DNA of 47,270 bases from an uncultured Coriobacteriaceae bacterium. GTDB taxonomy: Bacteria > Actinomycetota > Coriobacteriia > Coriobacteriales > Atopobiaceae. The stretch spans positions 1 through 47,270 of the forward strand of contig CADCPM010000020.1 in assembly GCA_902803315.1 (NCBI GenBank). The letters are read 5' to 3'. Below, piece after piece: positions 7,637 to 16,324 of this stretch; within the stretch, counting starts at the first letter, position 1, and each line of letters opens with the position of its first letter. Under the pieces are notes generated by a model that worked only from the letters and a program-made list of their open reading frames with translations, ran no database searches and was not told the origin of the DNA. A program made the translations under genes and the position numbers.

Positions 7637-9094
7637 CTACGCGCCCTTGTACTCCAAGCACAGCATGGTAATGTCGTCGAACTGCTCCGCATCACGCACG
7701 AATCGGTCGATTCCCTCTTTCACGTTGCCGACGACTTCCTTGGGCGTGGCGTCGGGGTCAGCGTTTAGCGCCTCCAGCATTCTGTCCGTGCCAAACAGCT
7801 CGTCGTTCGCGTCCGTTGCCTCTGCCACGCCGTCGGTGTACACGAAGAGGGCATCGCCTTTGTGCAGCTCAAACTTGTGCTCGCGAAACGGAATCCCCTC
7901 GATCGAGGCCACGGGAGGGGAGTGCCGGTAAACGACAAGCTCGTACGGGTCGTTCGCGCGACGCAATGCCGGATGCTCGTGCCCGGCATTCGCGGCCATT
8001 CCCTTGCCGGTGCTAATCTCCAGGACGGCGACCCAGACGGTTACGAACATCTCCATCTCGTTGCCTTCGCAGAGCTGGTCGTTTACGTTTTCCAACGCCT
8101 CGCCGGGCGTCTCGCCATTCTGCAAGTGGGACTTTATGAGCACGCGGGAGACCATCATGAACAGCGCGGCAGGCACGCCCTTTCCCGAAACGTCCGCCAT
8201 CACCAGGGCGATGTGGTCGTCGTCGATCATAAAGAAGTCGTAGAAGTCGCCGCCCACCTCCTTGGCGGGAGTCATGCTGGCGTAGATGTCGAACTCGGCC
8301 CGGTTGGGGAACGCGGGGAAGAGCTTCGGCAGCTGGCTCGACTGTATGGTGGTGGCCATCTCCAGCTCCGTGCCCAGGCGGCTGGCGGTCTGCTGGTTCT
8401 CCTCGTACTTCTGCATCTCCTCTTTCATGATGACCCGAGCCACGTAGGCCGCTGAGCATACCGTTGCCAGTATGATGAATTGCACATCGTGGAAGAACGC
8501 CTGGATGGCTATGGCGGCAATGGGCGAAACAATGTAGAGCCAGAACGCTCGACGGACTTGGGGGCTGAAGCTGTCGCGATTGTGCGTTATGAGGTATACG
8601 TCCGTGACGAGCATGACGATGTGCGCCACGTTGGACAACAGGTATGCCGGAGCGCGATGGTACACGTTGCCTGCATCAAAATAGTAGCAAAGGCCGGTGA
8701 AGTTCGAGACGATCATAAGAACGACGTGAAACGCAAGCGTTATGCGAAAGAGCTTCTGGAAGACGCCTCGACCTTTTGCTGGGTCCGCGATGTAGAGGGT
8801 GAGCTCCGAAAAGAGGAAGGCCATGACTCCGGATGCCAAGAACTCAAGGAGCGTCACCGCACGTATGGAAAAGCCGATGACCGGACCCGGGAAGCCCTCC
8901 ATGAGCTGTCGCGCCAAGTGGCTGCCAATATAGATGATGACGACGCCAAAGAAGAGCAGGAAGTATCTCCTTACCTGTTCCCTCAGGTGCGCGCCAGAAC
9001 TGACCTGCAGAATGTTCATCCCGCAAACGCCGATGCCCGTGGCAATGATTAAAATATTGAACATATTTTCAAGGGAAACAGAAAAAGTCGCCAT
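7637..9094 (-). CDS. Membrane-bound SpoIIE/RsbU-type serine phosphatase
   Basis: The 485-residue protein has about seven hydrophobic segments in residues 1-225, a short coiled-coil linker (about 225-250, MKEEMQKYEENQQT), and a PP2C-like phosphatase domain to the end. Metal-binding motifs are visible: KEVGGDFYDFF, MADVSGKGVPAALFM, ANAGHEHP, YTDGVAEATD and FDDITML. Such proteins dephosphorylate anti-anti-sigma factors or related regulators in partner-switching pathways, with the membrane part presumably sensing a signal. No sigma or anti-sigma partner is encoded nearby. Start ATG 9094 has AGGGGCA upstream. The gene is intact. Confidence 0.88.
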   Translation of the reverse strand: MATFSVSLENMFNILIIATGIGVCGMNILQVSSGAHLREQVRRYFLLFFGVVIIYIGSHLARQLMEGFPGPVIGFSIRAVTLLEFLASGVMAFLFSELTLYIADPAKGRGVFQKLFRITLAFHVVLMIVSNFTGLCYYFDAGNVYHRAPAYLLSNVAHIVMLVTDVYLITHNRDSFSPQVRRAFWLYIVSPIAAIAIQAFFHDVQFIILATVCSAAYVARVIMKEEMQKYEENQQTASRLGTELEMATTIQSSQLPKLFPAFPNRAEFDIYASMTPAKEVGGDFYDFFMIDDDHIALVMADVSGKGVPAALFMMVSRVLIKSHLQNGETPGEALENVNDQLCEGNEMEMFVTVWVAVLEISTGKGMAANAGHEHPALRRANDPYELVVYRHSPPVASIEGIPFREHKFELHKGDALFVYTDGVAEATDANDELFGTDRMLEALNADPDATPKEVVGNVKEGIDRFVRDAEQFDDITMLCLEYKGA

Positions 9095-9244
9095 GGGGTG
9101 CCCCTGCCTCTAGGATGCGAGCGTTCGAACTAGTATAAGACTATTTTCATGCCAAAGCCTCCGTCTTGGTTGCACCACATGGTAAGAACGATGGACGGAA
9201 GAACCCCCAATAAGTGTCTCCTCATATGCGACGGGGTGGCAACC

Positions 9245-9622
9245 TCAGTCGTGGTCTTTGATGTGGTAACAAAGGTGAATCATAAAACCAGTGGGCGAGA
9301 TCATCGCCGCGTTCTTGTTGGTCTTTGTAACGACTATGCCTGCTGGATTTGTGAATCCCCTTGCGGTCAGAAGCTCGTATGCCTCGTCGAAGTCACGCAC
9401 GTTTACGCGAATCATAGTAAGGTCATGCTCCAGCTCGTCCTTTTGCGACACGTTTACGTAGAACCCGTTCTCGTCCTTCATACGGATGCCGCTGGCCTTT
9501 TCGCCCTTTGAATTGAGCACATGACTTTGATGCCGCTTCTTAAATCCGAGCTCTTCAAACAACTTGACCACTTCGTCTGCGTTTTTGGTGACGATCGATG
9601 GATTAAAGGACGTGATTTTCAT
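9245..9622 (-). CDS. VOC (glyoxalase/bleomycin-resistance fold) protein
   Basis: The 125-residue protein has the size and pattern of a single-chain VOC protein with two paired beta-alpha-beta-beta-beta units: MKITSFNPSIVTKNADEVVKLFEELGF at the start and GFMIHLCYHIKDHD at the end. VOC proteins bind metal or small molecules and the substrate cannot be told from sequence. A ribosome binding site (AGGAAGG) lies about 9 bases before ATG 9622. It stands alone. Confidence 0.8.
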   Translation of the reverse strand: MKITSFNPSIVTKNADEVVKLFEELGFKKRHQSHVLNSKGEKASGIRMKDENGFYVNVSQKDELEHDLTMIRVNVRDFDEAYELLTARGFTNPAGIVVTKTNKNAAMISPTGFMIHLCYHIKDHD

Positions 9623-10055
9623 CTGTGCTTCCTTCCTGAGAAAAGCTCGTTCGGCCTTGCTCGAAGCTTACTCCCGCACGTTGATTGTACAACATCTTGA
9701 TGGAATGCCTTGATTGGTGACTCACAAGGAAGAGATGCGCGAACCCCAAGTGCGCAGACTTTTCGCCAACGTAAACGCCGCGTCCTGAGGTCACGCCAAC
9801 GGCAGAAGCCATAACGTGTGCTGTCTGTCGGCCCGTTTGGGACAAGGCTCCCGTGGCCTCGTAGTTATATACAGATGAGCGGCCAGGAAATCATAGATAC
9901 CGTCGTCGATAACTTCATGCCCCTCTCAAAAATACCGCGCCCTTCTCACCACGGCCGAGGGCAAGATGGCGCACGGCCCGTTGCGCGTTATCGTAACGGT
10001 TAACGAAGAAGACGGCATGGATGGCGCGTTTGATGACAAGTTACCTGTCCCCTTG
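9623..10055. other. Gene-free stretch with possible decayed coding sequence
   Basis: No full gene is visible in 430 bases. On the plus strand MSGQEIIDTVVDNFMPLSK (from ATG 9875) and, in another frame, TTAEGKMAHGPLRVIVTVNEE (about 9948-10010) look like pieces of coding sequence broken by a frameshift, but I recognise no family. The upstream half holds the promoter of the VOC gene on the minus strand. Confidence 0.3.
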
Positions 10056-11039
10056 TCAGCTTTCCAGGTGGGGGAGGAGGGTGGCCGCGTCGCCCTGCAC
10101 ACAGATGGACTGTCCCTCGATCTGCTTGGGACAATAGGCCTCATCGTAGTTGAGGCAAGCGTAGGTTACGCGGGGGTTCTGGTCCACCATGGCCCAGAAG
10201 GGGTACTTTATGATTACGGGCGTGTTTGCGCCCACACCGATTTCCAGGAAGAGCGTGCGCAGCCCCTCGTGCTCACGGAGGAAGCGCGCGTATGCCGCAG
10301 ACGCCCGATGCCAGCCGTCGTCCTCCACGAAGGAGTCGTCGGCACGAAGGTTCATTGTCACGTCCGATCCGTCGTCGGGGCACTTGGGAATCAGCTCCGT
10401 TGGGATGCTCATGCGCACGCCGCCGCGCGGAATCTGGAACATGCCGTCCGAATCCCGCACGAACCCCTGAGCCTCCATTGCCCGCATGACCCATTCCTCG
10501 TTGTCGTAGGTCTTCCGGATGGTTGGGCTCACGCTCTGGAACAGGCCATAGTCGCCCTGCGTGTAGAACAGACTGCCCTTGTCGATGCCCGCCTTTTGGA
10601 ACTGGTGGTCCACGTTGGTGGTTATGACAAAGTAGTCCTTGTTACGTAGCAGCTGCAGCAACTCACGATACACAGGCTTCGGCGCGTCGACGTAGCGGTT
10701 GCAGTATATGTTTCGCGCCCACCATGCCCAGCGTGTCTGCTCGTCGGGGAACGGATAAAAGCCCCCGGAATACATGTCCTGGATGCCAAAGCGCTTTGCG
10801 AAATCGCCAAAGTAGCGCTCGAAGCGCTCTCCGCTATACGTGAACCCGGCCGCCGTCGAGAGGCCCGCTCCTGCGCCAACCACGATGGCGTCAGCCTGCT
10901 CGAGCTCGTCTTGCAGTCGCGCGATCCTCTCCTGTTCGCTGGCTTTGCCGTACGTGAGACCCGGCCTAAAGTTGCGCACTGCCTCGATGCCCAACTGGAT
11001 CGTTTGTCGGTATCCGTCCTGCTCATAGAAGTCGTTCAT
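10056..11039 (-). CDS. Class M sirtuin (SirTM-like), ADP-ribosyltransferase type
   Basis: The 327-residue protein is a Sir2-fold enzyme: NAD-binding GAGAGLS (55-61), a long GFTYSGERF...MYSGGFYPFP segment, TTNVDHQF (140-147) and LFYTQGDYGLFQ (158-168). The Gln at 161 stands where ordinary sirtuin deacylases have the catalytic His. This Gln and the surrounding pattern are hallmarks of class M sirtuins, which ADP-ribosylate a lipoylated carrier protein in oxidative-stress operons. The zinc-ribbon cysteines are reduced: GLFQ is followed by Ser instead of Cys, and IPKCPDDG has one Cys (220) where CPxC is usual. The usual macrodomain, GcvH-like and lipoate-ligase partners are not beside it; instead an Rrf2 regulator is divergent from it. 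Confidence 0.8.
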   Translation of the reverse strand: MNDFYEQDGYRQTIQLGIEAVRNFRPGLTYGKASEQERIARLQDELEQADAIVVGAGAGLSTAAGFTYSGERFERYFGDFAKRFGIQDMYSGGFYPFPDEQTRWAWWARNIYCNRYVDAPKPVYRELLQLLRNKDYFVITTNVDHQFQKAGIDKGSLFYTQGDYGLFQSVSPTIRKTYDNEEWVMRAMEAQGFVRDSDGMFQIPRGGVRMSIPTELIPKCPDDGSDVTMNLRADDSFVEDDGWHRASAAYARFLREHEGLRTLFLEIGVGANTPVIIKYPFWAMVDQNPRVTYACLNYDEAYCPKQIEGQSICVQGDAATLLPHLES

Positions 11040-11076
11040 TCCGAATCACCAATTCTTTGCGTCGCTTCGCTCGTCT

Positions 11077-11187
11077 GTTGTAAAGGTATTGCTTACAACA
11101 CCTACCATTGCAGGCGTATACTGTAATGTCAACAGTTACAACCGAGAAACCCTTCTCTTCCACAGTTGTAACACATGACATTACAAC
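11077..11187. promoter_or_regulatory. Three palindromic operators between sirtuin and Rrf2 genes
   Basis: GTTGTAA-N9-TTACAAC occurs at 11077-11099 and 11165-11187, and a one-base variant (ACTGTAA-N9-TTACAAC) at 11120-11142. The centres are 43 and 45 bases apart, about four helical turns, so all three lie on roughly one face of the DNA. The outer sites end 37-38 bases before each start codon. The sites very probably bind the Rrf2 protein encoded at 11224, controlling both divergent genes. This is inferred from symmetry and position. Confidence 0.8.
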
Positions 11188-11223
11188 AAGACGGTGCTAT
11201 GCTTGAGCCAAGGAGGAAGGATC

Positions 11224-11664
11224 ATGAGGTACTCGACTCGGCTGTCGGTGGCCACTCATATACTGCTCTGCATAGCCCTGCTTGGCGGGGAACACAAGAC
11301 CACGTCCGCATTCCTGGCGGGCAGCGTAGGCGTAAACCCCGTTGTGGTGCGTAACGTCCTAGGCCAGCTCAAGGCTGCTGGCATCGTGAGCGTCGAGCCA
11401 GGCGTCGGCGGGGCGTCGCTCGCTCGCGAGCCGGAAAGGATCTCTCTGCTTGACGTGTTTCGTGCCGTCGAGGGGCAAGAGGGACTGTTCCGCCTCCACG
11501 ACAATCCCAATCCCGAGTGCCCGGTGGGCAGGAACGTCCACGCCGTGCTTGGCAAGAGCCTGGCGGCCGTAGATGACGCCATGGAAGCCCAGCTCGCAGC
11601 CACAACGTTGCGCGAACTCATGGACGCGACGTCGGAACGTGAGGCCATGCGGTATCGTGGATAG
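11224..11664 (+). CDS. Rrf2 family transcriptional regulator
   Basis: ATG 11224 follows AAGGAGGAAGG and gives a 146-residue protein; the longer frame from 11194 lacks support. The N-terminus MRYSTRLSVATHILLCIALL and the winged helix (residues 20-65, VNPVVVRNVLGQLKAAGIV) followed by GVGGASLAREPERISLLDVFRAVEG are diagnostic for Rrf2. The region that in IscR/NsrR carries three Fe-S cysteines has a single Cys (NPECPVGRNV), so it probably senses redox or electrophiles by thiol chemistry or binds no cluster, like the YwnA branch. It is divergent from the sirtuin gene with three palindromes between, suggesting autoregulation and control of the sirtuin. Confidence 0.88.
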   Translation: MRYSTRLSVATHILLCIALLGGEHKTTSAFLAGSVGVNPVVVRNVLGQLKAAGIVSVEPGVGGASLAREPERISLLDVFRAVEGQEGLFRLHDNPNPECPVGRNVHAVLGKSLAAVDDAMEAQLAATTLRELMDATSEREAMRYRG

Positions 11665-11743
11665 GGGTCTGCCTGTACTCAACCAGAGGGTGTCGTGAGA
11701 GCGCGTACCTGATTGAGGGAAGGGAATCGCGCAGCTTAAGCGT

Positions 11744-11884
11744 GGGACCAGCAAGAGCTCGACGTCCACCTCGAGGTCGAGCGGCACGCTCGCCAAGACG
11801 GGCGATCCCACGACCTTTGCGAGTGCGACCGCGATGGTCGCCACGGGCGTCGCTGCCGTCTTTGCCGGCCGCCGCAAGCGCTAA
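11744..11884 (+). pseudogene. Cell-wall sorting signal left from a surface protein
   Basis: The frame from about 11744 to TAA 11882-11884 reads a Ser/Thr linker, LAKTGD, a hydrophobic stretch (ATAMVATGVAAVFAG) and RRKR. This is a complete LPXTG-like sorting signal for sortase anchoring, but it has no start codon and an in-frame stop lies at 11714-11716. The body of the surface protein has been deleted. Confidence 0.6.
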
Positions 11885-11904
11885 CAGCCACTTGACCCAA
11901 AACT

Positions 11905-11960
11905 ACGGACAGGCCCCAAGTTGTGGTTTTGCAAGACCTCAACTTGGGGCCTGCCCCTAT
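11905..11960. repeat. Palindromic GGGACAGGCCCCAAGTT-family element
   Basis: Inverted arms (GGCAGGCCCCAAGTT-type, 26 bases with a few mismatches) surround a TTTTGC centre. The element is followed by TATTTAT and lies after the sorting-signal remnant. It belongs to the same family as those at 16251, 19988, 20980, 29356 and 41949. Confidence 0.7.
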
Positions 11961-12101
11961 TTATGTCAAGACGATATTTTGGTAACCATGTGAGCAAGGG
12001 AGCTGTCTCCCTTCCAACGTCTTGATTCGCTCAACTCAAGTGCTCAGGAAATGTCGTATCCTTGTGCGCACATAATTTTCGTCTGAGGAAGCGAGGTCTC
12101 T

Positions 12102-13136
12102 ATGAGCATTTGCCTATGCAATCTATCTGCCGATACGGCGCTGGAGCTTGCTGCGCAAGAAGGACGTGAGCTCTTGCTTGCATCCCCGGACGCTTCCACG
12201 TTTGTGGCGGATATGGCGCAAGTAAGAGAGACCTTGGGCGATTTTGTGGAAAAGCTGCCGTATCCCATAGAGCTGCTTGTTGACGAGCAAACAAAACGCA
12301 GACGCTCTTCTAATGCGGTCTGCCACGTTTGGAAGGGGCCCTTGCCGAAGAATGGTGTGTTTGAGCTGCACGAGGGGGTATATGTTTCCTCGCCTGAGTT
12401 CACGCTGCTGCAGCAGGCCAGTCAGCTCCATCAGGCGAATCTCTGTCAGATGCTTGGACGCTACCTCGGTACGTGGACTCCCGCAAAAGACAAACCATTG
12501 GGTCAGGATAAGCGGGCACCCTTGACGAGCTTCGAGTCCATCAACGAGTTCCTTTCTGGCGTGGGACATGCCTGGGGAAAGCGAAACCTGAAGATGGCAA
12601 TGGCCTATACCTGCGAAGGTGCGGCGTCTGCCCCCGAAACCTCGCTTCAGCTAGCGCTTACGTTGCCTCCGGAGCTGCATGGGCTGGGTATTGTGCAGCC
12701 AATCATGAACTATGAGGTCGAGCTTTCAGCCGAGGCGCAGAGGCTGTATCCTCACGAATCCATACGCATTGACCTATGCTGGCGTAACAAGGGGTTTGGC
12801 CTTGAATACCAAGGGGAGGAGCATGGCAATCGACTTGGGGAGGACTGCGCGCGATGTTTTGCGGCACGAAAGATGGATTATGAGCTGTGGTTTGTCGCAA
12901 AGGAGCAGTTGGAGAGCGCCGTGCAAATGATGGACATCGGACGCGAGCTGGCAAATCGCATCGATGCGGACGTGGACGAGGAAACGTGGCCATCGGAAGG
13001 GGAGTTTCAAGACCTTTTGGATGTGCTTGCCGGAAAAGAGCATCCAAAACCTGTGGGATATGCTGAGTTGCGCAAACGCAAGGCAGAGCTGAGGCATAGA
13101 GAGCGGAAAACGTCACGGTCCACAAAACACAATTGA
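12102..13136 (+). CDS. DUF559/AbiEi-like protein with PD-(D/E)XK nuclease fold
   Basis: The 344-residue protein has an AbiEi-like middle part (VFELHEGVYVSSPEFTLLQQASQL, about 85-110) and a C-terminal segment RIDLCWRNKGFGLEYQGEEHG (about 222-242). The spacing of Asp and Glu-x-Gln fits the core of Vsr/DUF559-type nucleases. Proteins like this occur in several copies in coriobacterial genomes and their role is unknown; a toxin-antitoxin or defence connection is possible but unproven. Start ATG 12102 has a GAGG-containing leader. The gene is flanked by gene-free DNA with palindromes on both sides and is transcribed alone. Confidence 0.55.
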   Translation: MSICLCNLSADTALELAAQEGRELLLASPDASTFVADMAQVRETLGDFVEKLPYPIELLVDEQTKRRRSSNAVCHVWKGPLPKNGVFELHEGVYVSSPEFTLLQQASQLHQANLCQMLGRYLGTWTPAKDKPLGQDKRAPLTSFESINEFLSGVGHAWGKRNLKMAMAYTCEGAASAPETSLQLALTLPPELHGLGIVQPIMNYEVELSAEAQRLYPHESIRIDLCWRNKGFGLEYQGEEHGNRLGEDCARCFAARKMDYELWFVAKEQLESAVQMMDIGRELANRIDADVDEETWPSEGEFQDLLDVLAGKEHPKPVGYAELRKRKAELRHRERKTSRSTKHN

Positions 13137-13533
13137 GCGAATTGCGCGGACTCGCTTGAAAAACCGCAGGTCAGCGAAGCTTGGTTTTGGCATTTTTGCA
13201 ATTGTGTGCTCTTGGAAAATGCTGGGAGCACACAATTGCAAAATGAGCTGTCAATAGACGAAAAAATGCCAGTTAGACAGTGGTTTGATGTAAGGAGTAG
13301 TGTAATTGTGTGCGACCTAAAAAAACTCATTCGTCCACAATTGAAATAGTGGCCCGATTGTCGCGAGCACAATGGTGAATCTTTGAATCCGATGCCTTGT
13401 GTAGGGCTCGCATGATGCAGAGAGGCGTCGCATTGCCCGCCGCTCACAGGTCTTCCGCCCATACGTCCTACCGTGGATGACATAATCGTGGTGCTGTTGC
13501 GAATGGTCGCATGCATGGAGGAAGGGAGATGTC
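13137..13533. other. Gene-free stretch with AT-rich hairpin
   Basis: An 18-bp perfect stem (TTTTGCAATTGTGTGCTC and its inverse) with a 14-base loop spans 13194-13243; the run of A on the far side makes it a plausible two-way terminator for the preceding gene. Further GTAATTGTGTGC and CACAATTG motifs lie at about 13300-13345. No coding sequence is seen. The last bases hold the ribosome binding site of the transporter gene. Confidence 0.5.
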
Positions 13534-15120
13534 GTGTCCATCGCAAAGAGGTTGGCGGGGCAAATGCGAAGATGCAAAGGCCCCCTGTTCGTGCTGTTCC
13601 TAGCGGCAGTTTTTGTGGCGACGTTGGTGGCGCTCGTCCCTGCGCGCGCGTTTGCCTCGAACGGTAATGCGCTCAAGCCCGAATACGCCACGTGGAGCGA
13701 CCTTTCGGGAAAGAGGGTTGGTTTGCTAGCGGGAGCGCCCTTCGAAAGCAAAATTCGCGAGAAGTGTCCCAACGTGGGGGAGATCCTGTACTACTCCACG
13801 ATGTCCGACACAATTGCCGCGCTACGGGGGAAGAAGATCGACGCCTTGGTGAACAACGAGGCCGTGGGGATGCTTGCCAGCAACAGGTACGGCGACATCA
13901 CGCTCTTTCCCGAGCCACTTGGCGAATACAAGATGGGCATTGCCTTTCCCAAGGGCGGCGACCTCGCGTCGAAGTTCGGCAAGATCACTGATCGCCTTCA
14001 AAGCGACGGTACTGCCGACAGGCTGTGGGACAAGTGGACCTCGGGCGACGACAGCAAGAAGACCTTACCTGAGCAGGACTGGGCGGGCAGCAACGGCACG
14101 CTGACCGTGGCCTCATGCGAGAGCTTGGAGCCCGTATCGTATCTTGGGGATGGGCGGATGATGGGCTACGACATCGAAACGCTGCTCATTTGCGCAAAGG
14201 AACTGGACTATCGCCTGAACTTCGAGCCCATGGAGTTCTCTGACGTTTTGTCGTACATACAGTCTGGCAAGGCGGATTTCGGCAACGGGTCGATCCTCAT
14301 TTCGGATGAGCGCAAGCAGGCGATGGACTTTGCCGTCACGCACGAGAACGATCTCGTGCTGGTGGTGCGCGCCACGGAAAGTGCGGCGGCCGCCTCCGAC
14401 GGCTCGGGTTCCAACTGGCTCGATGGCATAGCAGATAGCTTTACCAAGACCTTCGTCAAGGACAACCGCTGGATGTATATAGTCAACGGTCTCTGCGTGA
14501 CGGCAATCATAACGCTGTGCTCCGGCGTCCTGGGTGCGGCGATAGGCTTTGCGACCGTGCTGCTAAGACGTCGCGGCAATCGTGTGGTGCGCGCAATCAT
14601 TGGCGGTTACGAGGGCTTGATGAACCGCCTGCCCATCGTGGTCGTGCTGCTGGTGCTCTACTACGTGATCTTCGGCTCCTCGGACGTCTCCGGCACCGTG
14701 GTGTCCATCGTCGCGTTTACGCTAGCCTTCGGCGCTACGGCCGGGTCCATCATGTGGAACGCCGTGCAAGCCGTGGACGCAGGTCAGGACGAGGCCTCGC
14801 TCGCGCTGGGTTTCACGGAGCGGCAGACCTTCTTTGGCGTGATATTGCCCCAGGCGGCACACCAGTTCATGCCACTGCTCTCCGGGCAGTTCGTGAACCT
14901 CACCAAGCAGACCTCGGTGGTGGGCTACATCGCCGTAATGGACCTCACCCGCGCCGCCGACGTGATTCGCAGCCTTACGATGGAGGCGTTCTTCCCACTG
15001 TTCTGCATCGCCGCTATCTACTTCGCCCTTTGCTGTCTTATCGCCGCGGCCATGGGGTTTGTTATCCGACGAATAGACTACGAGCGCAAGCCGCGTACCG
15101 TGAGGGGGGTGAAGCTGTGA
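13534..15120 (+). CDS. Amino-acid ABC transporter, fused double binding protein and permease
   Basis: A GTG start at 13534 after GGAGGAAGGGAG gives 528 residues. A signal/anchor segment (about 18-40) precedes two solute-binding-like domains (about 50-175, [14 protein letters not shown]; and 185-290, [18 protein letters not shown]) and a His/Glu/Gln-type permease (about 310-520). The permease has the EAA-like loop [21 protein letters not shown]. Each binding domain is short, so the first may be a degenerate half. The gene makes a polar amino-acid importer with the ATPase that overlaps its 3' end by GTGA. The substrate cannot be read from the sequence. Confidence 0.85.
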   Translation: MSIAKRLAGQMRRCKGPLFVLFLAAVFVATLVALVPARAFASNGNALKPEYATWSDLSGKRVGLLAGAPFESKIREKCPNVGEILYYSTMSDTIAALRGKKIDALVNNEAVGMLASNRYGDITLFPEPLGEYKMGIAFPKGGDLASKFGKITDRLQSDGTADRLWDKWTSGDDSKKTLPEQDWAGSNGTLTVASCESLEPVSYLGDGRMMGYDIETLLICAKELDYRLNFEPMEFSDVLSYIQSGKADFGNGSILISDERKQAMDFAVTHENDLVLVVRATESAAAASDGSGSNWLDGIADSFTKTFVKDNRWMYIVNGLCVTAIITLCSGVLGAAIGFATVLLRRRGNRVVRAIIGGYEGLMNRLPIVVVLLVLYYVIFGSSDVSGTVVSIVAFTLAFGATAGSIMWNAVQAVDAGQDEASLALGFTERQTFFGVILPQAAHQFMPLLSGQFVNLTKQTSVVGYIAVMDLTRAADVIRSLTMEAFFPLFCIAAIYFALCCLIAAAMGFVIRRIDYERKPRTVRGVKL

Positions 15121-16238
15121 GCTTCATAGAGATTCAGCACCTGCGCAAGGAGTATCCGGGGGTCGTGCCGCTCAAGGACGTGAATGCCACCATCGAGCGT
15201 GGCGAGGTGATTTCCATCATCGGGCCCTCGGGCACGGGGAAGTCCACCTTGTTGCGCTGCCTCAACCGCCTGGAGACGCCCACGTCGGGTCGCATACTCA
15301 TCGACGGCGTGGACATGTGCGATCCCGCTACCGACCTGCCGGCCATGCGCCGCAGGATCGGCATGGTGTTCCAGGGCTTCAACCTCTTCGGGCACATGCT
15401 GGTTGTGGAAAACATAATGTACGGTCCAACCAAGCTTTTGGGAATGGACAGGCAAGAGGCCTATGACGAGGCGATACGGCTGCTTGGTCAGGTGGGACTC
15501 AAAGACAAAGCCTTGAGCTTTCCCAGCGAACTCTCGGGAGGGCAAAAGCAGCGCGCGGCCATCGCGCGCAGCCTAGCCATGCATCCCGAGGCGATTCTCT
15601 TCGACGAGCCTACGTCGGCGCTCGACCCCGGCATGGTCTCCGAGGTGCTCTCGGTTATGAGGGACCTCGCTGCCGAGGGCTATACCATGCTCGTGGTGAC
15701 GCACGAGATGCGCTTCGCCCGCGACGTGTGCGACCGCGTGTTCTTCATGAACGACGGGGTGGTATGGGAAGCGGGTCCCCCCGAGCAGATATTCGAGAAT
15801 CCCCAAAGAGCCGAGACGTATGGATTTGTCTTTCGCGTTCGCAGTTGGGAGTGGGAGCTTACCTACCCAGACAGCGACCATCCCGCCATGGATGGCTCTC
15901 TTTCGATGTTCTTCTCGCGTCAGCTGGTGGGGCGCAGGCTCGCGAACGCCTGCCAACATGTGGTGGAGGAGCTTTCGGCCGAGCGGCTTCCGTCCATCGC
16001 GCGCGAGGTGGGGGCCAGCGGTGCGATTGCCACGTACACGCTCTGCGTGCCCGAGAACGGAGAGAAGGCCATACTGGAGGTCGACTGCCACAATCTGGTA
16101 GAGCGCGGCGTTGCACCTGATGAGCTTTGGCATAGCCGCGATGCGGTGTCCGACGCGCTGGTGGAGGGCTATGCCGTGCGCGCGTCAAACAGGGACGGCT
16201 CGAACGACCCCGCCGTTTTGGTCTACGAGATCGGGTAG
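15117..16238 (+). CDS. Amino-acid ABC transporter ATPase with C-terminal extension
   Basis: The start is GTG 15117, overlapping the permease stop by four bases; the open frame upstream (from 14517) is antisense noise within the permease. Walker [10 protein letters not shown] (about 36-44), Q-loop MVFQGFNLF, signature LSGGQKQR and Walker [13 protein letters not shown] are complete. A normal amino-acid transporter ATPase ends near residue 245; here about 130 residues follow (from [12 protein letters not shown]). The extension contains [14 protein letters not shown] and [13 protein letters not shown], vaguely reminiscent of a GHKL-type ATP-binding helix but without clear motifs. The extension may regulate transport. 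The total is 373 residues. Confidence 0.85.
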   Translation: MSFIEIQHLRKEYPGVVPLKDVNATIERGEVISIIGPSGTGKSTLLRCLNRLETPTSGRILIDGVDMCDPATDLPAMRRRIGMVFQGFNLFGHMLVVENIMYGPTKLLGMDRQEAYDEAIRLLGQVGLKDKALSFPSELSGGQKQRAAIARSLAMHPEAILFDEPTSALDPGMVSEVLSVMRDLAAEGYTMLVVTHEMRFARDVCDRVFFMNDGVVWEAGPPEQIFENPQRAETYGFVFRVRSWEWELTYPDSDHPAMDGSLSMFFSRQLVGRRLANACQHVVEELSAERLPSIAREVGASGAIATYTLCVPENGEKAILEVDCHNLVERGVAPDELWHSRDAVSDALVEGYAVRASNRDGSNDPAVLVYEIG

Positions 16239-16250
16239 GGTGGAGGCCTT

Positions 16251-16323
16251 AGCCTAACTAAGGGACAGGCCCCAAGCTAGGGTTCGGCCGACCCTAGCTT
16301 GGGGCCTGTCCCTTAGTTAGGCT
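16251..16323. terminator. Perfect 33-bp inverted repeat between convergent genes
   Basis: Two perfect 33-base arms around TCGGCCG (AGCCTAACTAAGGGACAGG... and its inverse) fill the gap between the ATPase gene and the CmpB-like gene, whose 3' ends face each other. It probably terminates both. It is one member of the window-wide palindrome family. Confidence 0.75.
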
Positions 16324-16324
16324 C

